The translations under genes were made by a program, and so were the position numbers. The notes below the pieces were generated by a model. The model saw only the letters and a program-made list of their open reading frames with translations. It was not told the origin of the DNA and did no database searches. Below, one piece after another: positions 1 to 4,875 of a stretch of DNA of 6,770 bases. Position 1 is the first letter of the stretch; each line of letters starts with the position of its first letter. Origin of the DNA: Archaeoglobaceae archaeon (lineage in GTDB: Archaea; Halobacteriota; Archaeoglobi; Archaeoglobales; Archaeoglobaceae); assembly GCA_027038095.1 (NCBI GenBank), contig JALVYA010000210.1, positions 1-6,770 of the forward strand, given 5' to 3'.

Positions 1-190
1 GTCCGGAACGATCAGACAGGCAGAAAGTAACCTCCTTTACACCGAAATGCCTGCACCATTCAACAAATCTCTTAGCATTACCGGATATCCTGTCAGTAAC
101 GACCATTATGTGAGAAGGTTTTTTCCCCCGCATAACGCTTTTTTCGAGCACTTTCGTGTAAACCGGCAGTATCAGTTTCCAGAAACCCAT
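1..190 (-). CDS. cis-prenyltransferase-like protein (UppS/NgBR-like), N-terminal 63 residues, cut by window edge
   Basis: The minus strand is open from an ATG at 190 to the window edge (63 codons plus one base). The protein begins MGFWKLILPVYTKVLEKSVM, then has PSHIMVVTD (residues 25-33) and, further on, RFVEWCRHFGVKEVTFCLSD (41-60). The order matches the N-terminus of undecaprenyl/dehydrodolichyl diphosphate synthases: an amphipathic helix, a 'P-x-H-I-x-x-x-x-D' strand, a helix resembling 'VVEWA', and a strand resembling 'GIKYLTLYAFS'. Canonical enzymes carry MDGNxRW and a G-rich phosphate-binding segment with GH near here. In this protein D33 is kept but is followed by R-I, and the segment between the strand and the next helix is about 10-15 residues shorter than usual. 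That suggests a divergent member, perhaps a non-catalytic partner subunit of the Nus1/NgBR kind; this is inference. No Shine-Dalgarno site precedes the ATG, and a TATA-like box lies about 27 bases upstream, so a leaderless transcript is likely. Family assignment is moderate because only the N-terminus is visible. Confidence 0.55.
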   Translation of the reverse strand, partial: MGFWKLILPVYTKVLEKSVMRGKKPSHIMVVTDRISGNAKRFVEWCRHFGVKEVTFCLSDRSG

Positions 191-197
191 CAGTAAA

Positions 198-206
198 CTT
201 TTTAAC
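198..206 (+). promoter_or_regulatory. TATA box for the DUF92 gene (leaderless promoter)
   Basis: CTTTTTAAC is centred about 29 bases before the ATG at 231. With archaeal initiation about 25-27 bases downstream of the TATA centre, the transcript would start at or next to the start codon. No Shine-Dalgarno sequence is seen before the ATG, which fits leaderless translation. Confidence 0.5.
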
Positions 207-210
207 GTTG

Positions 211-223
211 CTTAAATTAAAAT
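211..223 (-). promoter_or_regulatory. TATA box for the cis-prenyltransferase-like gene (leaderless promoter)
   Basis: On the minus strand this reads ATTTTAATTTAAG, centred about 27 bases upstream of the ATG at 190. It lies beyond the TATA box of the oppositely directed DUF92 gene, so the two promoters interlock inside the 40-base spacer. Confidence 0.45.
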
Positions 224-230
224 CTTCTCA

Positions 231-1457
231 ATGTTGCTAACGTTGATAGCGTTGATTCTCACCCTGTTTCCGCCAAAAATTGCAGACGGTTTTGCTGTCT
301 TTCTCACCCTTTCATACGCACTTGCTTATACCGGTTTAAGAGATACAGGAGGTGAGGAAAAGGGGTCGAGGGGGGAAACCTACCTGAAAGCGATGATTCT
401 GGCATCTGTTATCGTTTTCGGTAACTTTTTCGGCGTTAGCAGTTACGTCATTGCAGCTTCTCTGATACTCTACGACGTGCACTTCCTCCTCGAAGTTACC
501 GGAATGAGAGAAAGGTTCGTCAGCGTATTCGGATACGGTGCTCTATTCTTCGTCTTTGCTTACAGCTCAGCCGGAATGCTCTACTTTTACCTCTGTTCCA
601 TGGTCGGTATAAAATTTAGCGTTTCCTACATGCTTTTTCTGTCCCTCGTGGGTGCGCTCTCAGCCTCTCTCATGGAGTACGTTGGAGCTGATAAGTCGAT
701 CATAATTCTTGCCTCATCAACAACCTATCTGGTATTCACGATATACGCAATACAGACGACGATACTCTACCTCTCTGAAGCTTTTGCCCTGTCATTTATT
801 TTAGCCCTTCTTTCGACGAAAGCTGGTGTTGCCGATGAAAGCGGTTTGCTCAGCGCGACACTCATTGGTACTGTTATAATAATATTCACGGACATAAGGT
901 ATTTCATAGTGCTTCTGGCGTTCTACATTGCCGGAAGTGCCGCAACGAAGTACATGTACAGAGCCAAGTACGAAAGTGGAATAGCTGAGCCTGCCGGAGG
1001 GGCGAGGGGGTTCGTAAACGTTTTTTCAAACAGCCTTCCAGCCCTGTTCTTTGCTGTAAACTACGGTTTTTACGGGATAGATGTGTTTAAACTGGCGTTT
1101 GTTGCCTCTGTTGCAACGGCTCTTGGAGATACAATGGCGAGCGAGATAGGAAAGACGTCTGAAAACGTTTACCTGATTACGAACTTCAGCAGGGTGAAAC
1201 CCGGGACAAACGGCGGCATATCTCTGAAAGGCGAGCTTGCCGCCGTAGCCGGATGCCTGATAATATCTGTTCTTGCGTGGATTCTGAAAATAATTCCAGT
1301 GCACGCAATACCCATAACGTTTGCTGCTGCCTTCACGGGAGTTCACATCGACAGCCTGCTGGGAGCTACGCTTGAGGAGAAAGGTTTACTCAACAACGCC
1401 GGCGTCAACTTTTTTGCCACGCTTGCCGGTGGACTGCTCTGCCTGATTGCCCGGTAG
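231..1457 (+). CDS. DUF92 family integral membrane protein (putative prenyl/phytyl-phosphate kinase family)
   Basis: This is a 408-residue, very hydrophobic protein with roughly ten or more membrane segments. The C-terminal half, from about residue 185, is a DUF92 domain. It shows the family signatures ATALGDTMASEIGK (295-308) and GTNGGIS (325-331), followed by a long hydrophobic helix pair. The N-terminal ~185 residues are extra membrane segments that typical DUF92 proteins of about 230-270 residues lack. Known members include plant VTE6, which phosphorylates phytyl phosphate to the diphosphate, and animal TMEM19 of unclear role. In an archaeon whose lipids are isoprenoid, a role in phosphorylating or salvaging a prenyl or polyprenyl phosphate is a reasonable inference but is not shown by the sequence. 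The divergent neighbour looks like a cis-prenyltransferase, which supports a lipid-carrier context. The ATG at 231 was chosen because it opens a membrane helix and sits at leaderless distance from a TATA box. Confidence 0.85.
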   Translation: MLLTLIALILTLFPPKIADGFAVFLTLSYALAYTGLRDTGGEEKGSRGETYLKAMILASVIVFGNFFGVSSYVIAASLILYDVHFLLEVTGMRERFVSVFGYGALFFVFAYSSAGMLYFYLCSMVGIKFSVSYMLFLSLVGALSASLMEYVGADKSIIILASSTTYLVFTIYAIQTTILYLSEAFALSFILALLSTKAGVADESGLLSATLIGTVIIIFTDIRYFIVLLAFYIAGSAATKYMYRAKYESGIAEPAGGARGFVNVFSNSLPALFFAVNYGFYGIDVFKLAFVASVATALGDTMASEIGKTSENVYLITNFSRVKPGTNGGISLKGELAAVAGCLIISVLAWILKIIPVHAIPITFAAAFTGVHIDSLLGATLEEKGLLNNAGVNFFATLAGGLLCLIAR

Positions 1458-1488
1458 GCTGAAGCATCAACTTCTGAAAATGGAAACA

Positions 1489-1497
1489 ATTTTTATT
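1489..1497 (+). promoter_or_regulatory. TATA box for gatB, also a T-rich end for the DUF92 transcript
   Basis: ATTTTTATT is centred about 24 bases before the gatB ATG at 1517, and no Shine-Dalgarno motif precedes that ATG, so a leaderless start is likely. The T5 run is also the only oligo-T stretch in the 59-base gap after the DUF92 stop and could serve as its weak terminator. Confidence 0.45.
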
Positions 1498-1516
1498 CGC
1501 AGGTTTACCTCAGAGC

Positions 1517-2956
1517 ATGCAGGAGAAAGGCGATGAGAGTGACGTCATAATTGGTCTGGAAGTTCACGTTCAGCTCAACAAGCTCAAAACAAAGATGTTC
1601 TGCTCGTGCAGTACAGATTACCACGGAGACGAGCCAAACACTCACGTTTGTCCCGTATGTCTTGGAATGCCGGGAGCGATGCCCGTTTTGAACAGAGAGG
1701 CTGTAAAAGCAGGAATAAAAGTCGCCCTTGCCTTGCATGCAGACGTTCAGAACTTTACGATATTCGACAGGAAGAACTACTTTTACCCGGATCTGCCCAA
1801 GGGATTTCAGATCAGCCAGTACGACAACCCGCTTGCATGGGGAGGTTACGTAACCATAGAGACAGAAAACGGAGAGAAGAACATAAAGCTGAAGAGAATA
1901 CACATGGAGGAGGATCCGGGAAAACTCAGCTATAAAGGTTCGATAACAACTGCGAGCTACTGTCTGATTGACTACAACCGTTCTGGAATGCCGTTACTTG
2001 AAATAGTTACGGAGCCGGTAATGCACTCCCCCAGAGAGGCGAGGCTGTTTCTCAACAAGCTGAGGGTGATACTCGAGTACCTCGACGTCTTTGACGGCTC
2101 TCTCGAGGGAGCGATGAGAGTTGACGCCAACATATCCATAAAGGGTGGAGGAAGAGTCGAGATAAAGAACATATCATCTTTTAAAGGCGTTGAAAAAGCT
2201 TTGAGTTACGAAATTACGAGGCAGAGAAACCTGATCAGGATGGGCAGAGTTATAAAAAGGGAAACGAGGCATTTCGATGAGGCTAACAACATAACTGTCT
2301 CTCTCAGGAGCAAGGAGGAGGAACAGGATTACAGGTACTTCCCCGAGCCCGATCTCGTTCCCGTCTATACCGAAGAGATGATCGAGGAGGTCAGACAGAG
2401 CCTGCCGGAAATGCCGGAAGAGAAGAGGGAGAGGTTCAGGAAACAGTACGGCTTGAGCGACGATTTTGCAAAGGTTCTCGTACTCGACGTAAAAATGGCG
2501 AACTACTTTGAAGAGGTTGCGAGAGATGTAAATCCAAAATTAGCTGCGAGCTGGATAGTCGACGTGCTGAGGGGTGAGCTCAACTACAGGGGCTGGAACT
2601 TCAGACTCGCATACGACAAAATGAAGCCTGACGAGATGGTAAGGCTGCTGAAACACTTCGAGAAGGGCGAGATAACAGAGAAGGGAGTAGTGGAAGTGAT
2701 AAGAACGAAACTGGACGAAGGCGGAAAGGTTGAGGACATAATAAAGCGGAAGGGTCTGTTTGCGATCTCAAGGGACGAAGTGGAAAGGATATGCAGAGAA
2801 GTAATATCGGCAAACCGGAAAGCGGTGGAAGACTACTACGCAGGGAAGAAACAGGCTCTAAACTACCTCGTGGGGCAGGTTATGAAGAAAACGAGGGGAA
2901 GAGCCGATCCGGGAGAAACTGCGAAGATTATAAGGAGTTTGCTTGATTCTGCCTGA
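1517..2956 (+). CDS. gatB: Aspartyl/glutamyl-tRNA(Asn/Gln) amidotransferase subunit B
   Basis: The 479-residue product is full length for GatB. With GatA and GatC it converts mischarged Asp-tRNA(Asn) or Glu-tRNA(Gln) to the amide in the cytoplasm; GatB binds the tRNA and activates the side chain with ATP, while GatA supplies ammonia. Visible family blocks are IIGLEVHVQL (11-20), four zinc-type cysteines C29, C31, C45 and C48 (CSC and CPVCLGMPG), RKNYFYPDLPKGFQISQYD, HMEEDPGKLSY, DYNRSGMPLLEIVTEP, MRVDANISI, VEIKNISSF and DYRYFPEPDLVPV. The C-terminal ~150 residues form the helical tail/YqeY-like domain (ending with AxxYLVGQVMKKTRGRADP). The AspRS-like insertion of archaeal GatE is absent, so this is GatB, not GatE. 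Archaea generally use GatDE for Gln-tRNA, so the main job here is probably Asn-tRNA formation (inference). gatA and gatC are not in the window, so the complex is encoded at separate loci. The stop codon directly abuts that of the convergent DUF1152 gene. Confidence 0.97.
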   Translation: MQEKGDESDVIIGLEVHVQLNKLKTKMFCSCSTDYHGDEPNTHVCPVCLGMPGAMPVLNREAVKAGIKVALALHADVQNFTIFDRKNYFYPDLPKGFQISQYDNPLAWGGYVTIETENGEKNIKLKRIHMEEDPGKLSYKGSITTASYCLIDYNRSGMPLLEIVTEPVMHSPREARLFLNKLRVILEYLDVFDGSLEGAMRVDANISIKGGGRVEIKNISSFKGVEKALSYEITRQRNLIRMGRVIKRETRHFDEANNITVSLRSKEEEQDYRYFPEPDLVPVYTEEMIEEVRQSLPEMPEEKRERFRKQYGLSDDFAKVLVLDVKMANYFEEVARDVNPKLAASWIVDVLRGELNYRGWNFRLAYDKMKPDEMVRLLKHFEKGEITEKGVVEVIRTKLDEGGKVEDIIKRKGLFAISRDEVERICREVISANRKAVEDYYAGKKQALNYLVGQVMKKTRGRADPGETAKIIRSLLDSA

Positions 2957-3850
2957 TTATCCCTGCCTTTCTGCAGAATTTTTTGCAAGCTCCAGCTCTA
3001 AATCGAGCTCGGTCGTGATTCCCAGACCGTGTAAAGCTTCGTTAGCTTCCTCTATGCTTTTACACCCTCTAACAGCCTGAGCCATTGGATTCAGATCGTA
3101 CAGGACTTCAGACTTCACGAAGAAAACCAGGGAGTTCAGAATTGAGACAGTCAGTTCTCCATCCCATGACCTGTACTTACCAAAGTAGCCACTTGCCGAC
3201 AGCAGAGGTATTTTTGAAGCGTGGGTTTTCACTTTTCCCGCTTTTTTCAGCACTTCCTCTGCCAGACTCTTTCCTATTGCGGTAACGTAAACTATTGCGT
3301 CCAGTCCTGCGAGTTCGCTCAGGTACTTTTCGAGTTCAGCTCTCGTCAGCTCTCCATCGCTGCCAAACCCGACAATGGCTACCAGAGCTTTTAATTCAGC
3401 CAGGGCGGAGAGCATTACCGAATCGCAGAGCGGGCTTACAACGCCTTTTTCTCCGCCTCTCGCGAGTATGTCTCCTCCAGCATCAACTCCAACTGGCAGC
3501 ATCCACTCTTTCTGACAGAAGTCCCCTATCGCTTTTGCTATTTTGTTCGGTCTCGTTATGTCAACGCCAACCGCATTTCCGGCTATTTCCGCAACTTCTG
3601 CAACTGCCGGAACGACGCCGCCTGGAAGCTTCGCTCCTCTCATCCAGGCAAGACACTCGTTTATTTTTTCAGCGTTTTCCACCTCATCCATGCTCCTTGG
3701 CCCCGGCTTTCTGTCTATTCTGTACCTCTCCCAAATCGCTCCGCCACAGACAAAACTTGCTTTTTTCTCGTCCTCCAGCAACCTTCCAACGACGTAAGCG
3801 CTCAGAACGTCTCCTCCACCGCCGGCACCTATGGTAAAGTACCTGAGCAT
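2957..3850 (-). CDS. DUF1152 family protein of unknown function
   Basis: The 297-residue soluble protein has no signal peptide or membrane segment. I recognise the DUF1152 pattern, found mainly in archaea and some bacteria with no established function. Key segments are a glycine-rich loop IGAGGGGDVLSA (7-18) after the first strand, which looks like a nucleotide- or cofactor-binding loop; GGAIWERYRID (36-46); GVDITRPNK (95-103); VGVDAGGDILARGGE (120-134); and SPLCDSVML (139-147). The C-terminal third contains NPMAQAVRGC and a short helical tail. The two aspartate/glycine blocks could make a ligand or metal site (inference). An ATG at 3850 preceded by AAAGGAG gives a start that begins directly with the first strand, so the start is well supported. 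The gene has its own promoter region and ends tail-to-tail with gatB with no gap. Neighbours do not indicate a pathway. DUF identity is from memory of the motifs, not a search. Confidence 0.85.
   Translation of the reverse strand: MLRYFTIGAGGGGDVLSAYVVGRLLEDEKKASFVCGGAIWERYRIDRKPGPRSMDEVENAEKINECLAWMRGAKLPGGVVPAVAEVAEIAGNAVGVDITRPNKIAKAIGDFCQKEWMLPVGVDAGGDILARGGEKGVVSPLCDSVMLSALAELKALVAIVGFGSDGELTRAELEKYLSELAGLDAIVYVTAIGKSLAEEVLKKAGKVKTHASKIPLLSASGYFGKYRSWDGELTVSILNSLVFFVKSEVLYDLNPMAQAVRGCKSIEEANEALHGLGITTELDLELELAKNSAERQG
2979..2984 (+). terminator. Oligo-T candidate terminator for gatB, inside the DUF1152 coding region
   Basis: A T6 run lies 23 bases after the gatB stop codon and is the first such run downstream. 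Archaeal RNA polymerase can terminate at T-rich tracts without a hairpin. It overlaps the last codons of the convergent gene. No experimental support is available. Confidence 0.35.
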
Positions 3851-3855
3851 GATCT

Positions 3856-3862
3856 CTCCTTT
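3856..3862 (-). promoter_or_regulatory. Shine-Dalgarno site of the DUF1152 gene
   Basis: On the minus strand AAAGGAG is followed by AGATC and the ATG at 3850. It matches the complement of the archaeal 16S 3' end (CACCUCCU) and fixes the start codon. It contrasts with the leaderless-type genes elsewhere in the window. Confidence 0.7.
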
Positions 3863-3881
3863 CTGCGTTTTTGTTATAATG

Positions 3882-3893
3882 TACTTATTAATG
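3882..3893 (-). promoter_or_regulatory. Candidate TATA box for the DUF1152 gene
   Basis: The minus strand reads ACATTAATAAGT here. Initiation about 27 bases downstream would give a leader of roughly 10 bases that just includes the Shine-Dalgarno site. The whole 3851-3956 spacer is AT-rich, and TTATAA at about 3874-3879 is an alternative, so the choice is uncertain. Confidence 0.35.
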
Positions 3894-3936
3894 TTTTAGA
3901 TTATGATAATTGATATTCATATTTATTGAGCACATT

Positions 3937-3942
3937 AAAAAA
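3937..3942 (-). terminator. Oligo-T terminator candidate after malate dehydrogenase
   Basis: On the minus strand the stop codon is followed by CATCTTTTACTAAATTTTTT. The T4 and T6 runs within 20 bases of the stop look like an archaeal oligo-T terminator that would end the flavoprotein-mdh transcript before the DUF1152 promoter. No stable hairpin is needed or seen. Confidence 0.5.
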
Positions 3943-3956
3943 TTTAGTAAAAGATG

Positions 3957-4850
3957 TCAGTAACCTATCTTCTTCAACCACTCCTTCAGTACCTCTGCCG
4001 AATTCTTCAGGTTCTTCAAATCGTCCTCGCTGAGTTCGAGTTCAACTATTTCTGCACCGTCCTTCCCTATTATGACTGGAACGCCAATGGATACACCGTC
4101 TATACCGTATTCTCCCTGCAGAACGACGCTCGCCGGTATAATCTCTTTCGTGTCCTCAACAACAGCTCTAACCATTCTGTATATGCACACGGCAGGGCCA
4201 AAAATTGTGGCTCCCTTTTTGCTTATAACTTCCATTGCCACAGCCCTCGTTTTTTCCAGCACTTTATTCCACTCTCCTCCTCCGGCAACGCTTCTGGGGA
4301 CGAACATTGTATCTCCGTGCTCTCCGATTACAATTGCTTTCTCGCCGTTCAGTCCCTCCCTCTTCGCCATGAGCTTTAACCTTGAAGTGTCAAGTAATCC
4401 TCCCATTCCAAAGACTTCTTTTCTGCTTTTACCGCAAAGCCTGTTCAGCTCCTTCCACATGACGTAGTTCATGAGATCCATTGGATTGGTTACGACTATA
4501 ATTTTGGAGTTGCAGCAGTGCTCTGCAAGCTTTTCCGCTATGCTCTTCACGATTCCGGCATTTTTTTCAGCCAGATCGAGCCTCGTCATGCCGGGCTTTC
4601 TGGCCATTCCCGCTGAAACCACGACGACGTCGCTGCCTTCTAGCAGGGAGTAGCTATCCCCTCCCCGGACTTCAACGTCTTTATCCAGCGCAGATGCGGC
4701 ATGGGCTATGTCCTCAGCCTCTCCCTCAGCGAGCTCCCTTGCTATGTCAACCAGTGCTATGTCCACGTCCATCATCAGCATGCACGTAAAGGCTGATGTT
4801 GCCCCAACCCTTCCGGCACCGACAAAACCAACTTTGTGCCTTTCAGGCAT
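3957..4850 (-). CDS. mdh: NAD-dependent L-malate dehydrogenase (LDH-like type)
   Basis: It interconverts malate and oxaloacetate with a nicotinamide cofactor in the cytoplasm. The 297-residue product carries the Rossmann motif VGAGRVG (10-16), D35 at the end of the second strand (typical of NAD preference), the substrate loop RKPGMTR with R84 and R90, N122 (VTNPMD), D154 and R157 (LDTSR), and catalytic H178 in GEHGD. Arginine rather than glutamine at position 84 marks malate over lactate dehydrogenase. Length and many blocks (FTC, KGATIFGPAV, ILQGEYGI-like) resemble the 294-residue Archaeoglobus fulgidus enzyme. The open frame continues upstream to a TTG at 4895 that overlaps the preceding gene by 20 bases. 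I prefer the ATG at 4850 because it has AGGTGGT three bases upstream and gives the usual N-terminus. It lies 25 bases after the flavoprotein gene and is probably cotranscribed with it. Confidence 0.96.
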   Translation of the reverse strand: MPERHKVGFVGAGRVGATSAFTCMLMMDVDIALVDIARELAEGEAEDIAHAASALDKDVEVRGGDSYSLLEGSDVVVVSAGMARKPGMTRLDLAEKNAGIVKSIAEKLAEHCCNSKIIVVTNPMDLMNYVMWKELNRLCGKSRKEVFGMGGLLDTSRLKLMAKREGLNGEKAIVIGEHGDTMFVPRSVAGGGEWNKVLEKTRAVAMEVISKKGATIFGPAVCIYRMVRAVVEDTKEIIPASVVLQGEYGIDGVSIGVPVIIGKDGAEIVELELSEDDLKNLKNSAEVLKEWLKKIGY

Positions 4851-4853
4851 TGA

Positions 4854-4860
4854 ACCACCT
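4854..4860 (-). promoter_or_regulatory. Shine-Dalgarno site of mdh, deciding the start
   Basis: The minus strand reads AGGTGGT-TCA-ATG. The same heptamer occurs again ten bases further upstream (4864-4870). The spacing of three bases equals that of the upstream flavoprotein gene and supports the ATG at 4850 over the in-frame TTG at 4895. Confidence 0.65.
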
Positions 4861-4875
4861 GCTACCACCTGTTCC

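Noticed and set aside
1026..1346. 106-codon open frame on the minus strand inside the DUF92 gene
   Set aside because: It is antisense to a clear coding region, has no recognisable motif and no promoter or Shine-Dalgarno support.
1505..1903. 132-codon open frame antisense to the start of gatB
   Set aside because: It overlaps the conserved zinc and active-site blocks of gatB; its translation has no family features.
1517..2956. GatE instead of GatB
   Set aside because: The protein is 479 residues and lacks the inserted AspRS-like domain that makes GatE about 600 residues or more.
3295..3837. 180-codon open frame on the plus strand opposite DUF1152
   Set aside because: It is rich in Arg, Leu, Ser and Gln, typical of a shadow of a coding strand; the DUF1152 frame explains the region.
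3954..4467. Two plus-strand frames of 131 and 141 codons opposite mdh
   Set aside because: They are antisense to strongly conserved malate dehydrogenase motifs and have no initiation signals.
3957..4850. Lactate dehydrogenase
   Set aside because: The substrate loop has RKPGMTR with arginine at the discriminating position, which selects malate/oxaloacetate.
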